Part shown: one piece after another, positions 16,661 through 25,943 of the stretch
Layout of the letters: each line of letters opens with the position of its first letter
Numbering within the stretch: the stretch's first letter is position 1
NCBI GenBank assembly: GCA_965229765.1
Contig: CBDDJT010000004.1
Location: 1,054,001 to 1,118,000 of the forward strand
Source of the DNA: ASV31 sp965229765
GTDB lineage: Bacteria > Pseudomonadota > Alphaproteobacteria > Rhodobacterales > Rhodobacteraceae
DNA: 64,000 nucleotides
Direction of reading: 5' to 3'
Notes under the pieces: generated by a model
Told to the model about the DNA's origin: nothing
Database searches by the model: none
What the model saw: the letters and a program-made list of their open reading frames with translations, nothing else
Program-made: the position numbers and the translations under genes

Positions 16661-17308
16661 CTAGCCGGGCCCCGCGCCCAGTTGCGCCGCCCAGTCCGCC
16701 GCGGCCCGCGCCATTTCCGCCATGTGGTCGCCCAGCGTCTTGCCGGTGACGCGCTTGCGCGGCTTCAGGTCGTGGTCGCCGTCCTCCAGCCAGTGCAGCG
16801 TGATGTTTGGCGACAGCGTGTAGCCCGCGGCCTCTTCGGCGCTGCCGAACGGGTCGCGCGTGCCCTGACAGATCAGCGCGGGCGTGCGCAGCGTCTCCAG
16901 ATGCGCGGTGCGCAGCGCCTCGGGCTTGCCCGGCGGGTGGAACGGATAGCCCACGCACAAAAGCCCCGCGATCCGTCCCGCGCCGTGCAGGTCGTCCGCC
17001 AGCAGGCTGGCCACGCGCCCGCCCATCGACTTGCCGCCGACGATCAGCGGCCCTGTGACCCCCGCCGCCTCGATGGCCGCAAGGTATTGGGGGACCAGCG
17101 TCTCGGCCCTTGGCGGGGGCTTGCGCGCGCCCTGCCGCCGCGCGGCCATGTAGCCGAACTCGAACCGCACCACCGCGAACCCGACATCCCCCAGCGCGCT
17201 GGCGATCGCCGTCATCGCGGGGCTGTCCATCGCCGCGCCCGCGCCATGCGCAAGCAGAACCGTCGCCCCGGCCCCCACCGGCCCCGTGCGCAGCAGATCG
17301 ACCGTCAC
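16661..17308 (-). CDS. Alpha/beta hydrolase of the KANL3/Tex30-like family
   Basis: The protein has 215 residues. It has an N-terminal LLAHGAGAAMDSP oxyanion segment, the nucleophile elbow GGKSMGGR near residue 94, an acid in QGTRDPFG and a late DGDHDL histidine, so the Ser-Asp-His triad is complete. The family has no firm biochemical role in bacteria. It follows the amidohydrolase gene by 13 bases and is the last gene of the leftward nucleobase-transport operon, which suggests but does not prove a link to that pathway. Confidence 0.85.
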   Translation of the reverse strand: MTVDLLRTGPVGAGATVLLAHGAGAAMDSPAMTAIASALGDVGFAVVRFEFGYMAARRQGARKPPPRAETLVPQYLAAIEAAGVTGPLIVGGKSMGGRVASLLADDLHGAGRIAGLLCVGYPFHPPGKPEALRTAHLETLRTPALICQGTRDPFGSAEEAAGYTLSPNITLHWLEDGDHDLKPRKRVTGKTLGDHMAEMARAAADWAAQLGAGPG

Positions 17309-17321
17309 CGCCGCCGCCCGC

Positions 17322-18605
17322 TCAGCCCGCCGTCGGATCGTGTCGGCGCCGCACCTGCCCGGGCCGCCCCGGGATGGTCAGCGCCGCGTCGCCCCGCGCC
17401 TGGCGGCTGATGACGCGGCCCTTCGACACCACGGCCAGCCGCGCAGGCCGCAGGCGCACGGCCTCGACCGGGTCGGCGGCGTCCAGCACCACCAGAGAGG
17501 CCATGCGCCCCACCTCCAGCCCGTAATCCTGAAGCCCCATGATCCGCGCGTTGGTCTCGGTCACCATGGTGAAACAGCGCGCCATCTCCTCGGGCGAGGT
17601 CATCTGCGCCACGTGCAGCCCCATGAACGCGACGTCCAGCATGTCGCCGGTGCCCAGCGAATACCACGGGTCGCGCACGCAATCCTGTCCCCAGCCCACG
17701 GCGATCCCCATCGCCTGCATCTCGCGCACCCGCGTCAGCCCGCGCCGCTTGGGATAGCTGTCGTGCCGCCCCTGCAGCACGATGTTGATGAGCGGGTTGG
17801 GAATGGCGTTCAGCTCGGCCTCGGCCATCAGCGGCAACAGCTTTGACACGTAGTAATTGTCCATCGAGTGCATCGAGGTCAGGTGGCTGCCCGCAACCCG
17901 CCCCTGCAAGCCCAGCCGCTGCGTCTCATGGGCCAGCGTCTCCACATGCCGCGACAGCGGGTCGTCGGTCTCGTCGCAATGCATGTCCACGGGCAGGCCG
18001 CGCGCCGCCGCGATCTCGCACAGGTCGCGCACGCTGGCGCGCCCGTCCTCCATCGTCCGTTCGAAATGGGGGATGCCGCCCACCACGTCCAGTCCCATGT
18101 CGAGCGCGCGGATCAGGTTCTCACGCCCCGCGGGCGTGCGGTAAAGCCCGTCCTGCGGAAACGCCACAAGCTGCAGGTCGATATAGCCGCGCACCTTCTC
18201 GCGCACCTCGATCATCGCCTCTGCGGTGCGCAGGTGGTCGGGCGTCGTGTCCACGTGGCTGCGGATCGCCAGAAGCCCCAGCGACGCCGCCCAGTCGCAA
18301 TAATCCAGCGCCCGCGTCACCATCTCGTCCACTGTCGCGATCTCGCGCAATTCGCCCCAAAGCGATATGCCCTCCAGCAGCGTGCCGGACGCGTTCAGCC
18401 GTGGCTTGCCGTAGGACAGCGTCGCGTCCATGTGGAAATGCGGGTCCACCAGCGGGGGCGACACCAGATCGCCCGTGGCGTCGATCACTTCGCCCGCCTC
18501 GGCCTGAAGCGCCGGTTCGATCGCGGCGATGCGCCCGCCCCGGATGCCGATGTCGGCCACCCGTCCGTCCGGCAGCCGCCCGCCCTTCACGATCAGGTCG
18601 AACAT
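17322..18605 (-). CDS. Cytosine deaminase-like amidohydrolase
   Basis: The protein has 427 residues with the amidohydrolase TIM-barrel layout of E. coli cytosine deaminase: metal motif DPHFHMDATL, then SGTLLEGISLWGE, RSHVDTT, DMHCDETDD, a further metal histidine in GSHLTSMHS and the late aspartate in GWGQDCVRDPW. The family removes an amino group from cytosine or related ring compounds such as isoguanine, creatinine or triazine derivatives. It overlaps the upstream permease (TGATG) and belongs to the BMP-type ABC importer operon, so the transporter probably brings in its substrate. The start at 18605 is fixed by the overlap and by the canonical N-terminal strand MFDLIVKGG. Confidence 0.85.
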   Translation of the reverse strand: MFDLIVKGGRLPDGRVADIGIRGGRIAAIEPALQAEAGEVIDATGDLVSPPLVDPHFHMDATLSYGKPRLNASGTLLEGISLWGELREIATVDEMVTRALDYCDWAASLGLLAIRSHVDTTPDHLRTAEAMIEVREKVRGYIDLQLVAFPQDGLYRTPAGRENLIRALDMGLDVVGGIPHFERTMEDGRASVRDLCEIAAARGLPVDMHCDETDDPLSRHVETLAHETQRLGLQGRVAGSHLTSMHSMDNYYVSKLLPLMAEAELNAIPNPLINIVLQGRHDSYPKRRGLTRVREMQAMGIAVGWGQDCVRDPWYSLGTGDMLDVAFMGLHVAQMTSPEEMARCFTMVTETNARIMGLQDYGLEVGRMASLVVLDAADPVEAVRLRPARLAVVSKGRVISRQARGDAALTIPGRPGQVRRRHDPTAG

Positions 18606-19549
18606 CAGCGGTCTCCTCTGTTGAAGGGCACCATCAGCGCCGCGGGAACCTCGGCCCGGCGCGACATCGCCACCAGCGCAAGGATCGACAGGAAATAGGG
18701 CAGCATCAGGAAGATCTGATAGGGCACCTGCGCGCCAAGGGGTGTCTGCTGCAACCGGATCTGGAACGCGTCGAAGGCGGCAAAAAGGATCGCGCCCAGA
18801 AGCGCCTTGCCCGGCCGCCACGCCCCGAACACCACCAGCGCGATGCAGATCCAGCCGCGCCCGTTCACCATCTCGAAAAAGAAGCTGTCAAAGGCCGACA
18901 TGGTCAGGAACGCCCCGCCGACCGCCATCAGCCCCGATCCCACGATCACCGCGCCCATCCGCAGGCCCGTCACCGACAGCCCCTGCGCCGCCACCGCCGC
19001 CGGGTTCTCGCCCGCCGCCCGGATCGCAAGGCCAAGGGGCGTGCGGTAAAGCCCATAGGCCACCACGGCCACCGTCGCGAAGGCCAGATACGTCAGCGGC
19101 GTCTGCGCGAACAGCGCCGGGCCCAGCACCGGGATCTCGGACAGGACCGGCACCTCCCAGACCTGGAAGGCCTCGATCTTGGGGGGCGAGGTGACCTCTG
19201 GCAGGGCCACGCGGTAACAGAAATAGGTGAGCGACGTCGCAAGCAGGGTCACCCCCAGCCCCACCACGTGCTGCGACAGGCCCAAGGGCACCGTCAGCGT
19301 GGAATGCACCAGCCCGAACAGCATCCCCGTGGCCATCGCCAGTGCCACGCCGCCCCAAAGCCCCATGCCCATGTAGGCGCCGAACCAGCCGGTGAAGGCG
19401 CCCGCCACCATGATCCCCTCGATGCCAAGGTTCAGCACGCCCGCGCGCTCGCAGATCAGTTCGCCCATCGTGGCAAAGATCAGCGGGCTCGCGATGCGGA
19501 TCGCGGCGGTCCAGAAGCTGGCGGTGAGAAAGATTTCCAGAATGTCCAT
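18605..19549 (-). CDS. ABC importer permease, BMP/nucleoside type
   Basis: The protein has 314 residues and about eight to nine hydrophobic segments. It shows the second-permease signature of BMP-type importers (CERAGVLNLGIEGIMVAGAF near residues 33-52; RAAGENPAAVAAQG). In this class two different permeases pair with one double ATPase. It is encoded 4 bases after the other permease and overlaps the amidohydrolase start, so all are translated together. Likely cargo is a nucleobase or nucleoside. Confidence 0.9.
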   Translation of the reverse strand: MDILEIFLTASFWTAAIRIASPLIFATMGELICERAGVLNLGIEGIMVAGAFTGWFGAYMGMGLWGGVALAMATGMLFGLVHSTLTVPLGLSQHVVGLGVTLLATSLTYFCYRVALPEVTSPPKIEAFQVWEVPVLSEIPVLGPALFAQTPLTYLAFATVAVVAYGLYRTPLGLAIRAAGENPAAVAAQGLSVTGLRMGAVIVGSGLMAVGGAFLTMSAFDSFFFEMVNGRGWICIALVVFGAWRPGKALLGAILFAAFDAFQIRLQQTPLGAQVPYQIFLMLPYFLSILALVAMSRRAEVPAALMVPFNRGDR

Positions 19550-19553
19550 GGGT

Positions 19554-20603
19554 CTACTCGCGCAGGATCCGGAAGCGGGTCAGCAGGATCGCCAGCACCA
19601 TCAGCAACAGCGCCGTCGCCAGCATGATGTCGGCAAGGTAGGTGGGCACGCCGACCGCGCGGCTCATGCTGTCGGCGCCCACGAAGATGCCCGCCACGAA
19701 CAGCGCCGCCGCCACCACGCCCAGCGGGTTCAGCAGCGCCAGCATCGCCACGATGATGCCCGAGTAGCCAAAGCCCGGCGACAGATCCAGCGTCAGCGAC
19801 CCCTTCAGGCCCGACACCTCGGAAAAGCCTGCAAGCGCCGCCAGCCCGCCCGACAACAGCGCCGTCTTGGCGATCACCCGGCCCACCGGGATGCCCGCGA
19901 ACCGTGCGGCCTCGGCGTTCTGGCCCACGGCGCGCATCTCGTAGCCCAGCGTGGTGCGCGTGTTGATGACCCAGACGACCCCCGCCGCGATCAGCGCCAG
20001 CCCAAATCCCCAGTGAAGGCGCAGTCCATCGACGATGCGCGGCAGCCGCGCCTCGGCGATCAGCCGGGGCGACTTGGGCCAGCCCATGCCCATCGGGTCC
20101 TTCATCGGGCCTTCCAGCAGGTAGGACACGAACAACAGGAAGATGAAGTTGAACAGAAGCGTCGTGACCACCTCGTCCACACCCAGCCGCGTCTTCAGCA
20201 GCGCGGGCACCAGAAGGATCACCGCGCCTGCCAGCATCGCCGCCGCCGCCATCGTCGGCAGCAGGGCAAAGGCGGGCCAGGCCAGCGCGCCGGTGCCCAG
20301 CACCACCGCCATCACCGCCCCGGCGTAAAGCTGCGCCTCGGCCCCGATGTTCCAAAGCTTGGCGCGGAAGGCCACCGCCACGGCAAGCCCGGTGAAGATC
20401 AGAGGCGTGGCGCGGTTCAGCGTCTCCAGCAGGGCGAACCGCGATCCGACCGCACCCTCGATGATAAGCCCAAGCACCAGGAACGGGTTGCCGCCGGCCA
20501 CCATCGCCAGCAGCGAGGCGATCACCACCGTTGCCACCAGCGCGGCGGCGGGCGGCACCAGCGTGCGCGCCATGGACGGGTTGGCGATGGGCTCAAGACG
20601 CAT
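19554..20603 (-). CDS. ABC importer permease, BMP/nucleoside type
   Basis: The protein has 349 residues and about nine to ten hydrophobic segments. It is the first-permease type of BMP importers, with FRAKLWNIGAEAQLYAGAV, VTTLLFNFIFLLFVSYLLEGP and GYSGIIVAMLALLNPLGV. Its start overlaps the end of the ATPase gene by 11 bp. It should form a heterodimer with the following permease. Confidence 0.92.
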   Translation of the reverse strand: MRLEPIANPSMARTLVPPAAALVATVVIASLLAMVAGGNPFLVLGLIIEGAVGSRFALLETLNRATPLIFTGLAVAVAFRAKLWNIGAEAQLYAGAVMAVVLGTGALAWPAFALLPTMAAAAMLAGAVILLVPALLKTRLGVDEVVTTLLFNFIFLLFVSYLLEGPMKDPMGMGWPKSPRLIAEARLPRIVDGLRLHWGFGLALIAAGVVWVINTRTTLGYEMRAVGQNAEAARFAGIPVGRVIAKTALLSGGLAALAGFSEVSGLKGSLTLDLSPGFGYSGIIVAMLALLNPLGVVAAALFVAGIFVGADSMSRAVGVPTYLADIMLATALLLMVLAILLTRFRILRE

Positions 20604-22140
20604 GGCGCGTGTCCTCGTCGAACCCGTGGCCCGCCATCCAGACGCCCAGTTCCGCCGCGCTCAGCGCGCCGCGCGCGAAACCGGGGCTCAGCCGGCCCTC
20701 GGAAATCACGTGGATCACGTCCGACAGGCGCATGATCTCGTCCAGGTCCTCGGAAATCAGCAGGATCGCCGCGCCCCGCGCCCGTGCCTCCAGAAGCCGC
20801 CCGTGCACGTAGTTCACCGCGCCGATGTCCAGTCCCCGCACCGGCTGGTTGGCAAGGATGATGCGCGGCCCCGGTTCCAGCACGCGGCCAAGGATCAGCT
20901 TTTGCATGTTGCCGCCCGACAGAAGGCGGATGCGCGTTCCCGGTCCCGGGCAGCGCACGTCGTAGCTGGCGATCACGTCGCGGGCAAAGCGGTCCGCCGC
21001 GCGCCAGTTCATCCAGCCGTGGGCGGAAAACGGCCCGTCGCGGTAGCATTCGAGGATCGCGTTTTCCGTCAGCGTGAAATCCGCGATGGTTCCGGTCTTG
21101 TGCCGGTCCTCGGGGATGCGGGCGATGCCGCTTTGCACCGCCGCGTGCGGTGTCCAGCGCGCCGGGCTTTCGCCGTCCAGCCGCAGGGTGCCGGTCTCTG
21201 GCATGCACAGCCCGCCGATCAGCGCGGCAAGTTCGGCCTGCCCGTTGCCCGACACGCCCGCCAGCCCCACGATCTGCCCCGCCCGCAGGTCCAGCGTCAC
21301 GCCCCTCAGCCCCGGCGCGCTGCCCCGGTCCGGTGTAGACACCGCCTCCAGATGCAGGATCGACGCGCCCGGCGCGGCGGGCGCCACCGCGGGCGCCGTC
21401 ACCTCTGCCCCGACCATGAGCGCCGCCAGTTCGCGCGGGTTCGTCTCGGCCACCTGCCGTTCGGCCACCAGCCGCCCGTGCCGCAGGATCAGCACCCGAT
21501 GCGCGATCGACATCACCTCGTGCAGCTTGTGACTGATAAAGACCACCGACAGCCCCTGCGCGATCGCCTGCCGCAGCGTGTCGAACAGGTCGTCCGTCTC
21601 TTGCGGGGTCAGCACCGCCGTGGGTTCGTCAAGGATCAGGATGCGCGCATCCCGGTAGAGCGCCTTCAGGATCTCGACCCGCTGCCGTTCGCCCACGGTC
21701 AGCGCGCCGACCCGCGCGTCGGGATCGACCCGCAGTCGGAACCGCTCTGCCAGCGCCGCCACCCGCGCGCGCGCCCCGCGCCGGTCGGACCGGGCCGACC
21801 ACAGCCGTTCCGCGCCCAGCACGATGTTGTCCAGAACGCTCAGGTTGTCGGCCAGCGTGAAATGCTGGTGCACCATGCCAACGCCCGCCTCCAGCGCGGC
21901 GCGCGGCGTGCCCGGCGGCAGGTGTTGGCCGAACACCTCCACCGTGCCCGCGTCGGCCGTGTACTGGCCGAACAGGATGTTCATCAGCGTGGTCTTGCCC
22001 GCGCCGTTCTCGCCAAGAAGGGCGATCACCTCGCCCTTCTCCAGCGCAAGACTCACATTGTCGTTCGCGACCAGCGCCCCGAACGTCTTTGTGATGCCAT
22101 CAAGGCGCAGGACGACCTGCGCCGTCTCTGCGCCTGTCAC
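20593..22140 (-). CDS. ABC importer ATPase, duplicated, BMP/nucleoside type
   Basis: The protein has about 515 residues made of two ABC domains. The first has Walker A GENGAGKTT, signature LTVGERQRVE and LILDEPTAVLTPQE. The second has a degenerate Walker A (GVSGNGQAE) and signature LSGGNMQK, the usual asymmetry in this importer class. The GTG at 22140 is taken as the start because it comes four bases after the binding-protein stop and puts VVLRLDGITKTFG near the N-terminus; the frame is open upstream into the binding-protein gene. Confidence 0.92.
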   Translation of the reverse strand: MTGAETAQVVLRLDGITKTFGALVANDNVSLALEKGEVIALLGENGAGKTTLMNILFGQYTADAGTVEVFGQHLPPGTPRAALEAGVGMVHQHFTLADNLSVLDNIVLGAERLWSARSDRRGARARVAALAERFRLRVDPDARVGALTVGERQRVEILKALYRDARILILDEPTAVLTPQETDDLFDTLRQAIAQGLSVVFISHKLHEVMSIAHRVLILRHGRLVAERQVAETNPRELAALMVGAEVTAPAVAPAAPGASILHLEAVSTPDRGSAPGLRGVTLDLRAGQIVGLAGVSGNGQAELAALIGGLCMPETGTLRLDGESPARWTPHAAVQSGIARIPEDRHKTGTIADFTLTENAILECYRDGPFSAHGWMNWRAADRFARDVIASYDVRCPGPGTRIRLLSGGNMQKLILGRVLEPGPRIILANQPVRGLDIGAVNYVHGRLLEARARGAAILLISEDLDEIMRLSDVIHVISEGRLSPGFARGALSAAELGVWMAGHGFDEDTRHAS

Positions 22141-22144
22141 CCGA

Positions 22145-23170
22145 TCAGCTCGACGTCGGTTCGTCGTCGTTGATGGTGACGGTATAGCTGCCGTCCTTGA
22201 TCGCCGCGGTCCGTTCGGCCACCAGGTCCAGCGCGGCCTGAGGGATCTTGCCCTCGAACGTCCCATAGGGCGCCAGCGAACAGCCGCCGTGCTTCATGAA
22301 GGAATAGATGCCGTAATCCTTCGCGGTGAACGACCCGGCCTTCACCGCCGCGATGGCGGCGTCCATCGTCGGCTCGAAATGCCAGATGGCAGAGGCGACG
22401 ACGGTTTCGGGATATTCCGCCTGGGTGTCGATCACGTTGCCGATCGCCAGAATGCCGCGTTCCTTGGCCGCGTCGGACACGCCGAAGCGTTCGGCATAAA
22501 GGATGTCCGCGCCGCCCTCGATCATGGCGAATGCGGTTTCCTTGGCCTTGGGCGGATCGAACCAGGACCCAATGAACGACACCTGGAAGGCGATGTCGGG
22601 GTTCATCTCGTGCGCGCCCGCCATGAAGGCGTGCATCAGCCGGTTCACCTCGGGGATCGGAAATCCGCCGACCATGCCGATATTGGCCGACTCGGTCATC
22701 GACCCGGCGATGATGCCCGACAGGTAGGACGCGTCCTGGATGTAGTTGTCGAACACCGCAAGGTTCGGCAGCGCGGGGTCTTCCTTGAAGGACGACCCCA
22801 TCAGGAACGCCACGTCGGGATATTCCGCCGCCACTTCGCGCGCCTCGGCCTCGGCGCCAAAGATCTCTCCCACGATCAGGGTGTACCCCTGCTCGGCATA
22901 CTCGCGCATCACGCGCGGATAGTCGGTGTTGGCCGTGTTCTCGGAAAAGGCGTACTCGATATCGCCCCGGTCCTGCGCGATCAGCGCGGCCTTGTGGATG
23001 CGGCTCACCCACTGCTGTTCGACCGGCACGGTATAGATGCCCGCGGTCTTGATCGGGCCGGACTGCGCCAGTGCGCGAAGCGGTGCGCCCACCGCGCCCG
23101 TCAGCGCCAGTGTGCCCGCGCTGCCGGCCATGAAGCCCCGGCGCGAGATGCCGTTACGTAAAAGTGCCAT
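22145..23170 (-). CDS. BMP-family substrate-binding protein, TAT exported
   Basis: This 341-residue periplasmic binding protein has a TAT signal (ISRRGFMAG, cleavage near ALA). It has BMP/PnrA-type features such as YTLIVGEIFGAEAEAREVAAEYPDV and GMVGGFPIPEVNRL. It begins a five-component leftward operon: binding protein, ATPase, two permeases, amidohydrolase, then the hydrolase. The family binds nucleosides or purine-like ligands, and the deaminase downstream narrows the guess to a cytosine- or purine-like base. A row of four half-sites lies 51 to 80 bases upstream. Confidence 0.92.
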   Translation of the reverse strand: MALLRNGISRRGFMAGSAGTLALTGAVGAPLRALAQSGPIKTAGIYTVPVEQQWVSRIHKAALIAQDRGDIEYAFSENTANTDYPRVMREYAEQGYTLIVGEIFGAEAEAREVAAEYPDVAFLMGSSFKEDPALPNLAVFDNYIQDASYLSGIIAGSMTESANIGMVGGFPIPEVNRLMHAFMAGAHEMNPDIAFQVSFIGSWFDPPKAKETAFAMIEGGADILYAERFGVSDAAKERGILAIGNVIDTQAEYPETVVASAIWHFEPTMDAAIAAVKAGSFTAKDYGIYSFMKHGGCSLAPYGTFEGKIPQAALDLVAERTAAIKDGSYTVTINDDEPTSS

Positions 23171-23220
23171 TGTCAGAGTTCCCCTGTGGTGTGGTTTTCA
23201 TTGTCGGACAAAGCCGAATT

Positions 23221-23250
23221 TTTACCGGACGGTAAATTACCGCTCGGCAA
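23221..23250. promoter_or_regulatory. Array of four alternating half-sites upstream of the nucleobase importer operon
   Basis: TTTACCG at 23221-23227 and CGGTAAA at 23230-23236 form a perfect palindrome with a GA centre. TTACCG at 23237-23242 and CGGCAA at 23245-23250 follow directly as an imperfect second copy, and CGGTAAATTACCG in the middle is itself symmetric. The array lies 51 to 80 bases upstream of the binding-protein start codon, a good operator position. No regulator of the operon is adjacent on the same side. Confidence 0.6.
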
Positions 23251-23348
23251 CCGCAAAGCTCTTTCTGACCGCCAAGGCGGCAAACGCCCATCTTTTCATC
23301 GCGGCCGTCGCGCGAACGGGCGGGCCGCGGTCTGCCGGGCCGCCCGCG

Positions 23349-24683
23349 TCAGGCCGTGGCCGCGCCACCTGCCCATGGAAGTTCCAGCTGCGGCCCGGCC
23401 TCGTGCCGTGGCACTCGTGCGGTTTCATAAAGGGGGTTGGGATCGAAGCGATCCCTGAACATCTCGTCCCGGCGATAATCCAGCTTTCGCAGACGTCGGC
23501 TGCGCTCGCCCCCGGCGCGGATCATCACCTCGTCCCGGCCCAGCCCGAACAGCGTGTCCGCCGACACGTCGCCAAAACCCTGCTCGGCCAGTTTCCGGGC
23601 CATCGAGAACGCCGTGTGCGGCCCCATGGTGATAAGCGAGCAGTTCTCCAGCAGCGTTTCGAACTGTGCTTCATAAGCGGCGCGCAATTGCGCCAGGCTT
23701 TGCACCAGCAGCGCCGCGCGCAGGCCGAAACCGCGCCCCAGCGTGATCGCCGACATCAATGCCGGGATCGGGCCCAGTTGCGCCGCTTCGTCCACCAGAA
23801 ACAGCGTCGGGTCTTCGGGGCGGTGGCGTCGGCGCAGCATCCGCTGCACCAGCGCCGTCAGGACGATCCGCACCAGCGCACGATGCGACGTCAGCCGGTC
23901 AGGCGGCAGAACAAGGTAGATCGTGCTTGGCGCGCCGCCGGCCAGCGCATCCATGTCGATGCCGTTGCTTGCGAAACTGCGCTGCACGCCGGGCCCGGCC
24001 AGCATCCGCACCTGTTGGCACACTGTCGCCGTCACCCCGCCGCGCGTCACTTCGGGCAGCGAAAGCCATGCGCCCAGCTTGGCCCTTGAAAACGGATGGA
24101 CCTCTTCTTTGTCCAGCATCACGGCCGTCTGGTAGATCGGATCGTCCGCGCTGATCCGGCGGTAAACCTCGGCCAGCGAGCGTTCGGCCGGGTCGGCGGA
24201 CCGGACCGCATGGACGATGAACGCGGCGATCACGTCCTGTCCCCATTCGTCCCAGAAGGGATCCTTGTTGTGCCCCGCGCCGGGCCCGCCCGAGAACAGC
24301 GCCGCCAGCGTATACGCATCGTCCACCAGCGCCGGGTCCGAAGGGTCAAGATGGCTCAGCGGATCGAACCCGCCGCCCCGGCCCGGCAGCAGGTCGAACG
24401 GGTCGAAGATCAGCACATCGCCAAGCGTCGCGCGCCAGCGCGCCGTGGTCGCCGCAAGCTCTCCCTTCACGTCCACCGCGATGACAGAGCCCGGATAGCT
24501 CAGAAGCTGCGGAATGGCGAAGGACGCCGACTTTCCCGCACCGGTCGGCGCGACGCAAAGCCAGTGTCCCTCGGTAGAGGGATCGGCCAGCGGGCGCGCC
24601 GCCGGGCGTGGCATCTCTGCCCGGGCAAAGCCCACGGGGACGGTGGACTCGGGCAGGTCGGGCCAGCCAAGCAGAAGGGACAT
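23349..24683 (-). CDS. Orphan VirD4/TraG-like coupling ATPase
   Basis: The protein has 444 residues with Walker A PTGAGKSAS near residue 47, the coupling-protein motif VIAVDVKGE directly after it, a Walker B LFLVDEAAQLG and later GLRAALLVQSLAQL. These mark a conjugative DNA-transfer coupling ATPase. It is shorter than true VirD4 and lacks the N-terminal membrane helices. No type IV secretion, relaxase or plasmid gene is nearby; it sits between two ABC importer loci. The ATG at 24683 is chosen because GGAG stands seven bases ahead; ATG 24689 is less well placed. The role is unknown. Confidence 0.85.
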   Translation of the reverse strand: MSLLLGWPDLPESTVPVGFARAEMPRPAARPLADPSTEGHWLCVAPTGAGKSASFAIPQLLSYPGSVIAVDVKGELAATTARWRATLGDVLIFDPFDLLPGRGGGFDPLSHLDPSDPALVDDAYTLAALFSGGPGAGHNKDPFWDEWGQDVIAAFIVHAVRSADPAERSLAEVYRRISADDPIYQTAVMLDKEEVHPFSRAKLGAWLSLPEVTRGGVTATVCQQVRMLAGPGVQRSFASNGIDMDALAGGAPSTIYLVLPPDRLTSHRALVRIVLTALVQRMLRRRHRPEDPTLFLVDEAAQLGPIPALMSAITLGRGFGLRAALLVQSLAQLRAAYEAQFETLLENCSLITMGPHTAFSMARKLAEQGFGDVSADTLFGLGRDEVMIRAGGERSRRLRKLDYRRDEMFRDRFDPNPLYETARVPRHEAGPQLELPWAGGAATA

Positions 24684-24884
24684 GCACATACTCCACAGGC
24701 AAACTCCGGGCGCGCCGTGCCGCTGCCCCGAGGCCGGTTCCAAGACGATTCATTTGGTTGATCCGGGGAGAATGGCCGCAAGATTCTCTCAAATCCAGCC
24801 CTTTTCCGGCCCGATCCGGCCCCATCCCCGGGCATCCGGCAGAGGCCATTGATCGGGCGGGGAAACTTTTTTGGTGGCACCCGG

Positions 24885-25790
24885 TCAGGTGTAGTCGGCC
24901 TCCAGCACCGCCTCCATCTGGGCGGCGAACTTGGCAGCCGCCACCGGCAGCGTCCGTCCCCGCAGCTGGCAAAGGTAAAGCAGCCCCTCGGGGATGTCGC
25001 GCCGGTCGATGGGCCGCGTCACGATCCCCTCGTCCGGCACCCGCGGCAGCCCCACCGGGATCTGGAACGACACCGCCTGTTCATGCCGGGGATAACGGCG
25101 CAGGAACTCGAAGCTGTCCGACACCAGCGTCACCGGCAATTCCACCGACGACCGCAACAGCGCCATGTCGATCAGGTGCCGCACCCCGTATTGCGACGCC
25201 GGCAGCCCCACGGGATGGGCCGCGCAGTCGCGCAGGCGCACCACCTCCTTGCCCGCCAGCGGGTGATCCTCGGCCATCACCGCATGGACCGCCTGCCGCA
25301 CGCTGATCAGCACCTGCACCTCGCGCAGGCGCACCGGCTCGAACACCAGCGCGATATCGGCCGCCAGGTCCACCAGCGCCTGTTCGGCCGCTGCCCGGTC
25401 CCGCACCCGCACGTCGAAGGTCACCGCCGGATGCTCGCCCCGGTAACCGGAAATCTGTTCCGGCAGGAAATAGGGCAACAGCGCCTGGCTGCACGCGATC
25501 CGCACATGCCCGCGCCGTTCCCCCGCCAGGTCCGCGACCTGGCTCTTGAACTTCTCGAACTCGGACGCCTGCGCCCGCAGATGCGCCAGCAGCAACTCTC
25601 CGGCCACCGACAGCCGCACGCCGCGCGGCAGCCGCTCGAACAGCGGCACGCCCAGTTCTTCCTCCAGCGCCAGCACCCGCCGGTTCAGCGCGGTCGAGGT
25701 GATGGCCAGCGTTTCCGCCGCCTTGCGGATCGACCCCGCGCGCGCGATCGCGCCGATATAGGCCAGCGGCGTCAGGTTGCGGTCGGGCAC
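24885..25790 (-). CDS. LysR-family regulator of the biuret/amide operon (probable)
   Basis: The protein has 301 residues with a LysR helix-turn-helix (AGSIRKAAETLAITSTALNRRV) and effector domain. The GTG at 25790 is taken as start because GGGGAGG lies just upstream; an open frame continues much further but overlaps the divergent gene. It is divergent from the operon for a BMP importer, formamidase, biuret hydrolase and allophanate hydrolase, and a LysR box lies between them. It is therefore the natural candidate regulator of that operon. Confidence 0.85.
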   Translation of the reverse strand: MPDRNLTPLAYIGAIARAGSIRKAAETLAITSTALNRRVLALEEELGVPLFERLPRGVRLSVAGELLLAHLRAQASEFEKFKSQVADLAGERRGHVRIACSQALLPYFLPEQISGYRGEHPAVTFDVRVRDRAAAEQALVDLAADIALVFEPVRLREVQVLISVRQAVHAVMAEDHPLAGKEVVRLRDCAAHPVGLPASQYGVRHLIDMALLRSSVELPVTLVSDSFEFLRRYPRHEQAVSFQIPVGLPRVPDEGIVTRPIDRRDIPEGLLYLCQLRGRTLPVAAAKFAAQMEAVLEADYT

Positions 25791-25809
25791 GCCTGCCTCC
25801 CCCGTTATG

Positions 25810-25824
25810 CTGCACGAAACGCAG
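25810..25824. promoter_or_regulatory. LysR-type box, CTGC-N7-GCAG
   Basis: CTGC at 25810-25813 and GCAG at 25821-25824 form an inverted repeat that includes the T-N11-A pattern of LysR regulators (T25811 to A25823). It lies 20 bases upstream of the LysR start and 120 bases upstream of the divergent binding-protein gene. Confidence 0.45.
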
Positions 25825-25943
25825 CGGTCCGGTGCAAACATAGCAGACGACAGCAGCACTTGTCTGCCCCACCTTGTGCCCAGTGATTCATCCGCCCGCC
25901 GCCGCCCGACCGGCCCCGCGGGCACCCTGACAGGAGACCTCCC

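Noticed and set aside
23349..24683. Evidence of an integrative conjugative element
   Set aside because: Only the coupling ATPase is present; no integrase, relaxase, pilus gene, att-like repeat or composition shift was seen.
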